A stretch of DNA of 7,702 nt from Dehalococcoidales bacterium (GCA_030667735.1 DAOUVG010000060.1:1-7702); one strand, 5' to 3'. Positions 1 to 6,489 are shown, counted from the first letter of the stretch. Numbers and translations: made by a program. The notes: a model not told the origin generated them from the letters alone.

Positions 1-170
1 GCCTGCTCCAGAGCAGTGCCTACGATACCGCCAACCACCTCAAGCTTAACGCTCAACTTTCCCGCGAACTGGAGACAATAATGAGGAGCTATATTAAGCA
101 CCTCCTCGAGCGCGACTTGAAATCTGCCGGCTGGCTGGACGCCTTGCGGGAGCAGAAGGCTCAGACCTGA
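1..170 (+). CDS. recO: DNA repair protein RecO, C-terminal fragment
   Basis: The frame beginning at base 3 is open to the TGA at 168-170 and encodes the last 55 residues of a protein whose start lies outside the window. The tail, with the segment RSYIKHLLERDLKSAGWLDAL, matches the usual RecO ending, where a helix with an 'R-x-Y-(I/L)-x-x-x-L-x-R-x-L-K-S' pattern is followed by a short hydrophobic end. RecO works with RecR (and RecF) to load RecA onto SSB-coated single-stranded DNA during recombinational repair. The N-terminal OB fold and the zinc-binding cysteines that would confirm the family are not in view, so the call rests on the C-terminal helix alone. No other gene overlaps it, and the next gene starts 131 bases downstream with its own likely promoter. 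Confidence 0.66.
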   Translation, partial: LLQSSAYDTANHLKLNAQLSRELETIMRSYIKHLLERDLKSAGWLDALREQKAQT

Positions 171-197
171 GCCATAACCGCCGCGCTTTCACTCCCC

Positions 198-220
198 AAT
201 CCGTTACTCTGCCCCGGATT
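198..220 (+). terminator. Weak hairpin after recO, possible terminator
   Basis: AATCCG (198-203) and CGGATT (215-220) form a perfect 6-bp inverted repeat around an 11-base loop, 27 bases after the recO stop. A pyrimidine-rich stretch (CTTCAATT) follows, but there is no true T-run. The position fits the end of the recO transcript; the weak stem and missing U-tract make intrinsic termination uncertain. Confidence 0.3.
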
Positions 221-235
221 CTTCAATTCGAGGAC

Positions 236-264
236 TTGACGTTTAATGAGTAAAAGCGTAGCAT
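236..264 (+). promoter_or_regulatory. Predicted sigma70 promoter for the small membrane protein
   Basis: TTGACG (236-241) matches five of six -35 consensus bases. It is separated by exactly 17 bases from TAGCAT (259-264), which keeps the conserved TA...T of the -10 box. Transcription would start near 271, giving a leader of about 30 bases that contains the GAGGAA ribosome site (288-293) before the ATG at 302. It sits just downstream of the possible recO terminator, which supports a new transcription unit here. Confidence 0.45.
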
Positions 265-301
265 ATCCACCAGTTACTGATTTGATGCGAGGAACCAGCT
301 A

Positions 302-688
302 ATGTTGGATAGTAAACGGCATCGTCTGGCAAGAAGAATGAAGTGGGCGGCACGCATTATCGGGCTGGTCATGGCAGGATTCTTCCTTGTCGTCCTTATC
401 GGTGAAACTGTCGGTGAAATTCTGGACGAAGGCAGAGAGGCAATCGAGACGGCAGGCATTCTACTCGGTATACTCCAGGGTCTGGCATTGCTTGGTACTA
501 TTGTATCCTGGTGGCGAGAGCGACTTGCCAGTATTCTGCTGGCCGCAGCTTCCATCGGACTGGGTATCCATATAGCCGAGTATGCTGGCCGCAACCATTT
601 CCTTGCCTGGCTAGTGGTTGGCCTGCCCTATCTTGTTGCCAGTATACTGTTCCTCATCTCTTCACGGTTATCAAGGCAGGATCCCTGA
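302..688 (+). CDS. Small four-helix membrane protein, DUF7670-like layout
   Basis: This 128-residue protein has a basic cytoplasmic-type N-terminus (residues 5-14, rich in K/R/H) followed by four hydrophobic segments at roughly 15-35, 51-70, 75-93 and 101-120. A short acidic loop (DEGRE, 42-46) separates the first two. The order of features resembles small uncharacterised membrane proteins of the DUF7670 type: an 'ARIIG' first helix, a 'W-W-R/W-E' turn before helix three, and a final 'P-Y-L-x-x-x-x-L-F-L-I-S' helix. The family assignment is from memory and tentative, and no catalytic residues are apparent. The ATG at 302 is supported by GAGGAA eight bases upstream and by a promoter-like sequence at 236-264. 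The metallo-hydrolase gene follows after 97 bases and may be read from the same promoter. Function is unknown. Confidence 0.75.
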   Translation: MLDSKRHRLARRMKWAARIIGLVMAGFFLVVLIGETVGEILDEGREAIETAGILLGILQGLALLGTIVSWWRERLASILLAAASIGLGIHIAEYAGRNHFLAWLVVGLPYLVASILFLISSRLSRQDP

Positions 689-785
689 TACACTGCACAT
701 CGGCGATTCCATTGGTGCATCTCCGTCAATGCATACAAGATATATCACCGTGGACAACGTCAGGAGATTCGCATGAGGAGGAGTA

Positions 786-1625
786 ATGAAAGAGATTACG
801 GATGGCGTATTCATCGAGACGGAGTATCTTGGCTGCAATATCGGCTGCGTGGTCACAGAGAAAGGCCCGGTGCTGATAGATGCGCCAACTCTTCCCCACG
901 AAGTAAGCGACCTGCGCAATGAACTCCGCCGGCTGTCCCAACTCGATATCGCGTATCTGGTCTACACGCATGGCCATTTCGACCATCTGATTGGCGGTGC
1001 CCACTTGACCGGCCGAACAATAGCGCACCGGGGGGCGGCAGATGAGATAGCATACCTCAAGGAGAATCTACCCGCAGAAGTCAGTCGCTACGTCCCGGAC
1101 ATCTATCAACAGTACAAAGAAGCCTTCGACAATGCCGAGATTGCTCTGCCACAGGTGGTCTTTGACAGGGAGTTGAAGCTCTGTATGGGGGACAGGACAC
1201 TGGTACTGTTCTACGCGGGCGGACACTCTGCGGACTCATTGGCTGTGTACCTGCCCGAGGAAAGAGTACTCTTCGCGGGAGACAACATCGTGAGCGGTAT
1301 GCCTCTGGTGACACCGAATTCGCTGTTCGGTGAGTGGATAGACTTCTTGCACCGCGTCGAGGTGATGGAGGTAGACATCATCGCGCCGGGACACGGGCCG
1401 GTTTGTGGCATGGAGACAGTAACGAACACCCACATCTACTTTACAGCAATGCGTGACCGTGTGAGCAGTCTGATTGGTGCCGGTGCTACTAAAAAGGAAG
1501 TCGTGAGCGAAACGGATCTGACCGCGTGCTTGCCTGTACCACCGGACGAGACAGTGAGACAACAGGTGGCATCTACCGTCGCCGCGATGTATGAGCAGGT
1601 GATGAAGGGAACGCCGGGGGTATAG
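786..1625 (+). CDS. MBL-fold metallo-hydrolase
   Basis: This 279-residue protein is a complete, probably cytoplasmic metallo-beta-lactamase-fold hydrolase with no signal peptide. The metal centre can be read directly: THGHFDH at 61-67 supplies H62, H64, D66 and H67; GGHSAD supplies H147; AGDN supplies D166; PGHGP supplies H203. All seven usual ligands for a binuclear zinc or iron site are present, so it should be active. The last 75 or so residues form a helical C-terminal extension, as in many single-domain members (GloB-like, RNase Z-like and 'quinoprotein relay-like' groups). The substrate cannot be read from the sequence; thioester, lactone or phosphodiester hydrolysis are all possible. 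It lacks the extra domains of flavodiiron proteins or beta-CASP nucleases. A strong purine-rich ribosome site (GAGGAGGAG, 775-783) precedes the ATG. It may be cotranscribed with the small membrane protein upstream. Confidence 0.92.
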   Translation: MKEITDGVFIETEYLGCNIGCVVTEKGPVLIDAPTLPHEVSDLRNELRRLSQLDIAYLVYTHGHFDHLIGGAHLTGRTIAHRGAADEIAYLKENLPAEVSRYVPDIYQQYKEAFDNAEIALPQVVFDRELKLCMGDRTLVLFYAGGHSADSLAVYLPEERVLFAGDNIVSGMPLVTPNSLFGEWIDFLHRVEVMEVDIIAPGHGPVCGMETVTNTHIYFTAMRDRVSSLIGAGATKKEVVSETDLTACLPVPPDETVRQQVASTVAAMYEQVMKGTPGV

Positions 1626-1626
1626 G

Positions 1627-1678
1627 AGCCCGGCGTCCGCCGGCAACGGGCTAATGAGTTGATTGCCGCCCCGGCAAT
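1627..1678 (+). terminator. Pair of GC-rich hairpins after the metallo-hydrolase
   Basis: Immediately after the TAG at 1623-1625 there is a perfect inverted repeat CCGGCG-TC-CGCCGG (1630-1643). It overlaps an alternative stem, AGCCCG (1627-1632) with CGGGCT (1647-1652). A second perfect hairpin follows: ATTGCCG, a CCC loop and CGGCAAT (1662-1678). The position fits transcript termination, but neither hairpin has a following T-run, so this could instead be a stabilising 3' structure or a Rho-dependent end. Confidence 0.42.
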
Positions 1679-1753
1679 GACGCTGGGCGTATTCTTTGCC
1701 GAAGGTATGGAGGGCGCCTTCCACATCACCATCTGGTTGTTTATTGACTTCCT

Positions 1754-1796
1754 GGGCACCCACGGGCAAAGTCCGTGGCACTCTGCCCTTCGGACT
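1754..1796. repeat. Nested inverted repeats between convergent genes
   Basis: CCACGG (1760-1765) pairs with CCGTGG (1773-1778), and this stem is enclosed by GGGCA (1754-1758) with TGCCC (1784-1788). A competing stem pairs AGTCCG (1770-1775) with CGGACT (1791-1796). The element lies between the ends of the + strand metallo-hydrolase and the - strand heme O synthase, where a bidirectional terminator would be expected; no T-tract is present on either strand. The whole 1626-1877 gap contains no ORF with recognisable homology. The + frame at 1659-1868 is open but has no ribosome site and runs through these hairpins. Confidence 0.4.
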
Positions 1797-1877
1797 ATAA
1801 GTATCAGGAACACAACCAGACTACAGCCATCGTCACTCGCGCAGCCAGGTCACCTGAGCCGAAGATAGCTGTAAGTG

Positions 1878-2744
1878 TCACCCGCCCAGTACATACATAT
1901 CCAGGCACATTGCCGCAAATACCAGGCCAAGGTAGGGGAACGCAGACATCCTGTAGAGTCGCCAGGACTGCTCTGAGGAGTTAGATATAGCCAGACGGAT
2001 GCTGGTATATACCAGGACACCCCCGAGAAGATTGGCCAGTGTCAGGTATACCCAGTGAAAGCTAGCCACGAAGTAGAAGGTCAGAGACACTGCATAGAGC
2101 AGCAGGCTGAGTACCACCAGTAGCTTGACCGCCTCGCCGGGAGTTCGGCTCAGAGGAAAATAGCTGATACCGGCTCCAAGGTAGTCATCTCGCCGCGCAA
2201 TCATGACACTCCATAGATGGATAGGAAGCCAGATAGCAATAAGCAGGCAGAGGAACAACAACTCCCAGCTAAAAGAGGGGTCAATGGCCAGCCAGCCGAT
2301 CAGGACCGGTGCACAACTGGCCAGAATGCCCTGGGGGAAAACACATGTCCACCTCTTCCGCCATACCAGGGCTGCTATTACACCCACCAGACCAGCCCAG
2401 AAGCACAGGGGATGCATAACCCAGGCCAGCACCATGCCGATGAGAACCAGGGTTATAGTCAGCGGTAGTACCCTCTCCGCAGGCACTATCCGTCCCGAGG
2501 GCAAAGCCCGGTTTCTGGTACGCTGCATCCGGGCATCAATATGGCGGTCGAGGTAGTTGGTGAGACCGTTTAAGCCCCCGCTGGCCAGCAGAACCGCAAT
2601 GAAGACAATCATGAGCCTGCCGGGTGGTGGATGCCCTGCTCCGGCTACGACTGCCGCGCAAACGCCGATAAAAGTCAGCAGAATGCTCTCGCGAGGTTTC
2701 AGGACTCCCAGGTAGTCTCTAACTGTGCTCAATCGTACCAGCAT
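1878..2744 (-). CDS. ctaB: Heme O synthase (protoheme IX farnesyltransferase)-like UbiA prenyltransferase
   Basis: This 288-residue polytopic membrane protein belongs to the UbiA prenyltransferase superfamily and is closest to CtaB/CyoE, which transfers a farnesyl group to heme B to make heme O. The first aspartate motif is N63-x-x-D66-R-H-I-D70, followed by the CtaB-like M-x-R-T-x-N-R block (73-79). The second signature region, IWLPIHLWSVMIARRDDYLG (171-190), keeps W172, P174, H176, W178 and the D187-Y188 pair. The C-terminal W-R-L-Y-R-x-S...YLGLVFAAMCLD also fits CtaB. Differences from the usual motifs are WLPIHL for WTPPHF and DRHID for DRDID, so a relative with another aromatic acceptor is possible. 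I chose the third of three consecutive ATGs (2744) because GGAG lies six bases upstream; a GTG at 2771 or the ATG at 2750 would lengthen the protein by nine or two residues. No terminal oxidase gene is visible. Confidence 0.8.
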   Translation of the reverse strand: MLVRLSTVRDYLGVLKPRESILLTFIGVCAAVVAGAGHPPPGRLMIVFIAVLLASGGLNGLTNYLDRHIDARMQRTRNRALPSGRIVPAERVLPLTITLVLIGMVLAWVMHPLCFWAGLVGVIAALVWRKRWTCVFPQGILASCAPVLIGWLAIDPSFSWELLFLCLLIAIWLPIHLWSVMIARRDDYLGAGISYFPLSRTPGEAVKLLVVLSLLLYAVSLTFYFVASFHWVYLTLANLLGGVLVYTSIRLAISNSSEQSWRLYRMSAFPYLGLVFAAMCLDMYVLGG

Positions 2745-2864
2745 CATCATCTCCAGTCCGGGTAGAAACACCCATCCCTTTCCGGTCGGGCAGGGGTTCG
2801 GGATACCTCTCGTGGTTTGCAGGCAACCGCAGGGTAGCTGTATTCAAAGGTCTCTGCAACAGCG

Positions 2865-2894
2865 ATTATACCGGATTCTTACCTCGACCAACAA
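2865..2894 (-). promoter_or_regulatory. Predicted promoter for the heme O synthase gene
   Basis: On the - strand a perfect TATAAT occupies 2870-2865. The best -35 candidate, TTGTTG (2894-2889), is 18 bases upstream and keeps the TTG core. Transcription would begin near 2858, leaving a leader of about 115 bases before the ATG at 2744. It lies in the 286-base gap between the two - strand genes, so the prenyltransferase may be transcribed separately from the giant gene upstream. The rest of that gap shows only a short palindrome (GTTGACAAC, 2936-2944) and no gene. Confidence 0.4.
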
Positions 2895-3030
2895 CTCCTT
2901 CCTGTAGCTACGAGTAAACAGTCCTCCCCCCTGTTGTTGACAACCTCCCAATGGTGCTGACGGCAAGCTACCTGGAAGGCCCGGCAGATTCCGAGAAAGA
3001 CTGCTGATAGCCTCCGCCAGAAACCAATGC

Positions 3031-6000
3031 TCAGGATGTCAGCCTTTTGTAGAGGATGGGCAGGCGCTGCGGTAGAGATTCGATGTTATTGACTACTTCG
3101 TAGTTGATGTCGTGGCAGATTCTCCTCAGGTAATCGTATCCGGCTATGTCAACCGTAAGACAGAAAGGTATAATGTTCTTTCTCTCGGCCTCAAGGAAGG
3201 CCACTCTGGTATCCTGGAGGGCATATTCTTCATCGCCATCACCCTGGCCATAATCCTCGTCCTGAGGATATCCATCACTGACCAGGAAGAGTAACTTTGT
3301 CTTCGCATCATGTGTATCCAGCTTCGAAATGGCATGTCTTATAGCTGAACCCATTCTGGTACCATGTAGCGGTGCGATGCTGCCTACCCTGCTCTTAACA
3401 GTGCCGGAGAATCCCTCGTCTATTCCTTTGACAACCAGTATCTCCACATTCTCCCGACCGTGACCTGAGAAGCCATAGACCCCGTAACAATCTCCGACAC
3501 CTTCCAGGGCGTTCATCATCAACACCACGCTTTCCTTCATCACATCTATCACGCGCCGTGATGCTCCGGTCAGCACTTTACCACCGTGTGTTATCATTCC
3601 GGGGGAACTTTCCACCAGGTCGAGGTACCACTCAGGGTATTCATTATCGGTATCCTTGATTATGTTGCTGGTGGAGGCACTCATATCAAGAAGCAGGATT
3701 GCCGCCACGTCTCTTTGCACCCTCCTCCTCTTCCAGTATATCCTCTCGTCAGAGATGCAGCCTGCCTTCCTCTCCACAACGGCCCTGACCACAGCATCCA
3801 GGTCCAGTTCTTCACCGTCATAGAGTCTGTCTGCCTTCCTGAGAAGTTCCGGGGTTATCATCTCGAACTGTTTCCTGACCTGGGCGGCCAGCCGGTGACT
3901 ACGGGCCAGGGTTTCCTCAAAGAAATCGGTGCTAACTTCAGGCAGCAGCTTCTCCCTCACCCGGCACCACTTTGGTCGGTAGCAGCCGGCATGGAAATCC
4001 CACTCATCATAGAGGAACGATTGTCCGTCTTCTCTCTGGAGAGCACCCTCCCGGGGATAATCGGTATCAGACAACCCTGTGTTTCCGTCCTGCCCGGTAG
4101 AGACAGTTTCCCCGGCACGGATTTCACCGGGAAGGTCTGTCGTGTACTGATCGGACAGGACGTTCCTTGCCTGCATAATCCCGTTGAGTTGCACTTCAGC
4201 ACCGGGAGGCGATATGGGGGACGGAATCCCCTGGTCAGAATCATCCTCAGCCTTTGGCAGTATGCGAAGCATGTCGGGATGGGAATTACCACGATATTCT
4301 ACATCTGTCGGGGCCTGGTATGATACCTCCACACCCGGTTCAAGGGTGACGTTGTCACTATCAGAACGGCGATAGGCTTTCACTGCCATGTCAGGCCCGT
4401 CTTCACCATGGTTAGCTGTTTCCCATTCCCACTCCGGTTCATAGATATTGGAGATGGTGCCGGCAATTTCGTACAGTCGAAGAGCAGCCTCGGCGGAATC
4501 CTCGACGGTTGCCTGTGGTGACTGCAAACGCTGCAAGAGCTTCAGCGCTGATTCAATCGGACTACGCAGAATGGCAGGGATTAAAGGAAGCTCACCATCC
4601 AGACTAAGCCGGATGAGTATTTCGAGGAATGCTTCCCTCAGCGGAAGATGGTCCGGAGAAGGTCGTCTCCACACCGTCTCCTGCTGGACCGACTTGTATC
4701 CGGCCCTTATCCCCGCGTATCCATACTTCACCAGATAGTCGACCCTGATGTCCTCCACCAGGGAGTATATATCGGCAGCGAGCCTCCTATCGTCAAAGAG
4801 GCTGAGGAACCTCTCCATATCGGTCAGGCCAGCCCCATCTGTTGACGGTAATTGGTGTCGCCGGTCAGCGAACAGTACCGCTTCCTTCCCAAAGCAGAAG
4901 TCGAAGGTACCAAACTCGATATGGCCAGCCTGATGTGTGACCGCCACCTTGTACCAGGTAAAGTTCTCCTCATTCGAATCATAGCGGTCCATTAATGATG
5001 GCAGGAAGATGGTGGTCCCGTCCGTAGTCGGTATGCCCGGGTTTATGGCTCCCATACTCCACACCGCCAGGCTCTCACTGGGCCGAATCTCTATCTCGGT
5101 GCCTCCCAGAGCTTGACCGTACATGAGCAGCACTTCCCTGACCTGGTCAAGCTCGACTGTAACCAGCAGTCGTTCCAGAGCCCTTTCTTCCGTAAACTCA
5201 AGGCGGAAGTGGGCAAGGCCCGTCTTTTCATCCTTTCCCAGCAGCCTGACCCCTTCTCTAAACCAGCGTTCCAGCCCGGGAATATCTATCTCTGCCAGTA
5301 CGGCAGGACAGTTCTTGAGAAACTCTATCCCGGCAATGGTCGATATTGCCAGCACGGCATCACTCCGGTCCAGAAGGCGGGAATGCAGGCTACTATCGAT
5401 TCTACCGAAGGCCTGCGAGCAATCGGTAAGAAAAGAGAGGGCAAGCTGACCGTTGTATCGGGCTATTCTCCCCATTAGTGAAAGGAACCTTCTCCTTTGA
5501 CCACCATCGATACTGGCCAAGGCCCCGGTACCTCTCTGAAAGAAGGTAGCAGATGCCCTCGGATTCAGACGAACAAGAGCCAGGGCCACAGCCAGGAAAA
5601 GCCCACGCTCTTCCTCTCCTAACATGGACAGGACTCGATGAGCTGAGTCCAGGCATTCGACAGCCAGGTCGCAGGAAGTCTCGGCTAGACGTTCAAGGAA
5701 CAGAGCGAACCGCTCCATCTTAATCAGACTCAGACTCTGCAGGAGAGCGGGGGTGGCGTCAAAGAAGCGGCAGGCCAGCTCCATTGATTCCGGGTTTCTC
5801 CTGTAGAGACCCGGGCCCATTGCCAGCCAGACCTCTATTTGTCTCCCGGGAAGTATAGCCAGAACCTTTGGACTGGCCCGGAAGTAGGCAGCAGCAAGAC
5901 CGGGACTATCACGGCAGAGCATCTTCCCTCTACTGGCCCAATCGAGAAAGCGCGGGAATGGGAGAATACCCAGGACCTCGGGCGTGACCCGAAAATACTC

Positions 6001-6219
6001 CTTTGCTGCTTCCAACGAGAGGGGTGGGGAATGGCGGGACAGAGCAAGACCCTCGTTTGCCCATCTGCCCAATTCATCAGGCGATAGCAGGAGGCTTGCT
6101 CGTGCACAGGCAGTCCGAAATTTACTCAGTAGTTGTTCTGATGTTAACCTGAATTCCTTCTCGAACCGTGCGAGGTCCCAATCTCCACTGCTGTTTCCAT
6201 GCTGAGTAAATGTAGACAT
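3031..6219 (-). CDS. Giant NorD/CbbO-like VWA protein with helical repeats and a zincin-like segment
   Basis: This 1062-residue soluble protein has four parts. Residues 71-332 are about seven tandem helical repeats with a 37-residue period. Residues 350-600 hold a NorD/CobT-like segment with H429-Q-A-G-H433 and a downstream LVEDIRVDYL (487-496), laid out like an HExxH...ED metalloprotease site but with the catalytic Glu replaced by Gln. Residues 600-740 are an acidic, low-complexity linker. The C-terminal VWA domain (about 835-1062) has a full MIDAS: D845-M-S847-A-S849, T954 in HGTRMG and D982 in LVSDGYP, followed by the NorD-like QDTRVAFLEA. Known NorD and CbbO proteins act with the MoxR-type ATPases NorQ and CbbQ to insert metal into NO reductase or to reactivate Rubisco; no ATPase is in this window. 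I chose the ATG at 6219 because the 63 residues added by the GTG at 6408 are low-complexity and overlap promoter sequence; its ribosome site (CAGG) is weak. The target complex is unknown. Confidence 0.85.
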   Translation of the reverse strand: MSTFTQHGNSSGDWDLARFEKEFRLTSEQLLSKFRTACARASLLLSPDELGRWANEGLALSRHSPPLSLEAAKEYFRVTPEVLGILPFPRFLDWASRGKMLCRDSPGLAAAYFRASPKVLAILPGRQIEVWLAMGPGLYRRNPESMELACRFFDATPALLQSLSLIKMERFALFLERLAETSCDLAVECLDSAHRVLSMLGEEERGLFLAVALALVRLNPRASATFFQRGTGALASIDGGQRRRFLSLMGRIARYNGQLALSFLTDCSQAFGRIDSSLHSRLLDRSDAVLAISTIAGIEFLKNCPAVLAEIDIPGLERWFREGVRLLGKDEKTGLAHFRLEFTEERALERLLVTVELDQVREVLLMYGQALGGTEIEIRPSESLAVWSMGAINPGIPTTDGTTIFLPSLMDRYDSNEENFTWYKVAVTHQAGHIEFGTFDFCFGKEAVLFADRRHQLPSTDGAGLTDMERFLSLFDDRRLAADIYSLVEDIRVDYLVKYGYAGIRAGYKSVQQETVWRRPSPDHLPLREAFLEILIRLSLDGELPLIPAILRSPIESALKLLQRLQSPQATVEDSAEAALRLYEIAGTISNIYEPEWEWETANHGEDGPDMAVKAYRRSDSDNVTLEPGVEVSYQAPTDVEYRGNSHPDMLRILPKAEDDSDQGIPSPISPPGAEVQLNGIMQARNVLSDQYTTDLPGEIRAGETVSTGQDGNTGLSDTDYPREGALQREDGQSFLYDEWDFHAGCYRPKWCRVREKLLPEVSTDFFEETLARSHRLAAQVRKQFEMITPELLRKADRLYDGEELDLDAVVRAVVERKAGCISDERIYWKRRRVQRDVAAILLLDMSASTSNIIKDTDNEYPEWYLDLVESSPGMITHGGKVLTGASRRVIDVMKESVVLMMNALEGVGDCYGVYGFSGHGRENVEILVVKGIDEGFSGTVKSRVGSIAPLHGTRMGSAIRHAISKLDTHDAKTKLLFLVSDGYPQDEDYGQGDGDEEYALQDTRVAFLEAERKNIIPFCLTVDIAGYDYLRRICHDINYEVVNNIESLPQRLPILYKRLTS
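5224..6009 (-). repeat. Seven tandem 37-residue helical repeats encoded in the VWA gene
   Basis: The repeat core has the pattern A-x-x-(Y/F)-(F/L)-x-x-(S/T/C)-(P)-x-(V/A)-L-x-x-(L/I). Copies begin near residues 71 (AAKEYFRVTPEVLGILP), 108 (LAAAYFRASPKVLAILP), 148 (LACRFFDATPALLQSLS), 185, 222, 259 and 296 (AGIEFLKNCPAVLAEID). Spacing is 37, 40, 37, 37, 37 and 37 residues. Each unit predicts two helices, the second often holding W or F and ending near R-x-(S/N)-P. The most likely fold is an alpha-solenoid used for protein binding. The repeats have diverged at DNA level, so they are old rather than a recent expansion. Confidence 0.7.
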
Positions 6220-6301
6220 TACTAAACCTGAAGTGCCTGAAAGCGACTGCCTCTCTCGTGGTATACCGTTAACATGATGAAAGGTATGACCTCTTCCAGA
6301 G

Positions 6302-6310
6302 ATTGTACCA
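6302..6310 (-). promoter_or_regulatory. Possible extended -10 promoter for the giant VWA gene
   Basis: On the - strand TGG-TACAAT (6310-6302) matches the extended -10 pattern TGn-TATAAT, with one mismatch in the hexamer. No good -35 hexamer lies at the right distance, which is tolerated in extended -10 promoters. Transcription would begin near 6295, giving a leader of about 75 bases to the chosen ATG at 6219. This also argues against the alternative GTG start at 6408, which lies upstream of the promoter. Confidence 0.32.
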
Positions 6311-6347
6311 CTTGTCGGTCTATAATTCTCTGTTCCATAGCAGGACG

Positions 6348-6425
6348 AAGGAGGTGTGAACCAGACAATACCGATAAGGGAGGAGTAGTCCTCTTCTTGT
6401 ACAGTCACTCTCCGGTGGTAACCGG
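6348..6425. other. Structured segment of the divergent intergenic region
   Basis: This part of the divergent region holds an anti-SD-complementary AAGGAGGTG on the + strand (6348-6356), an inverted repeat GAGGA-GTAG-TCCTC (6380-6393) followed by TTCTT, and another, CCGGT-GGTA-ACCGG (6412-6425). No credible ORF follows the ribosome-site-like sequence: a GTG overlapping it opens a frame of only ten codons. The first hairpin with its pyrimidine tail could weakly terminate + strand transcription. The elements may also be protein-binding sites for the divergent promoters. No function can be assigned. Confidence 0.3.
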
Positions 6426-6458
6426 CATCGGCTGTACTGGACCCTGCACAGCACCGGA

Positions 6459-6487
6459 TTGACAGGCTGTCTCAATGAAGATATAAT
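6459..6487 (+). promoter_or_regulatory. Perfect consensus sigma70 promoter of the NrpR-type regulator
   Basis: TTGACA (6459-6464) and TATAAT (6482-6487) are both perfect matches to the sigma70 consensus and are separated by exactly 17 bases, the optimal spacing. Transcription should start at about 6494, leaving a leader of about 45 bases to the ATG at 6539. Such an ideal promoter usually needs a repressor to keep it down, and two candidate operator sequences overlap it (6461-6471 and 6490-6503). Confidence 0.82.
6461..6471. promoter_or_regulatory. Perfect palindrome overlapping the -35 box
   Basis: GACAG-G-CTGTC is a perfect 11-base inverted repeat that starts inside the -35 hexamer and extends into the spacer. 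The flanks nearly continue it (TT before, TCAA after, with one extra T). A dimeric repressor bound here would block RNA polymerase. It does not match the known NrpR operators, so it could bind a different regulator or be a coincidence of the -35 sequence. Confidence 0.3.
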
Positions 6488-6489
6488 AC

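Noticed and set aside
716..733. TGCAT-N8-ATGCA inverted repeat before the metallo-hydrolase gene
   Set aside because: The arms are only five bases long and it is not aligned with a convincing promoter; such a match is expected by chance.
1236..1781. - strand open frame of 181 codons opposite the metallo-hydrolase
   Set aside because: It overlaps a complete MBL-fold gene with all metal ligands; the antisense product is basic and unpatterned.
1659..1868. Open + frame of 69 codons in the convergent gap
   Set aside because: It has no ribosome site, runs through several hairpins, and its product has no recognisable domain. The best reading is non-coding sequence, with a decayed gene as a weak alternative.
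3586..4323. Long + strand open frame (245 codons) opposite the VWA gene
   Set aside because: It is a shadow of the - strand gene, whose VWA motifs are unambiguous. The + product has no domain-like pattern and no ribosome site worth noting.
6321..6326. TATAAT on the + strand as an additional nrpR promoter
   Set aside because: No -35 hexamer lies at 16-18 bases; the nearest TTG-like sequence is only 12 bases away. The consensus promoter at 6459-6487 is far better placed.
6220..6408. N-terminal extension of the giant VWA protein from the GTG at 6408
   Set aside because: The 63 added residues are low in order-promoting pattern and overlap a predicted extended -10 promoter and intergenic hairpins. 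The ATG at 6219 directly precedes the first charged helical segment.
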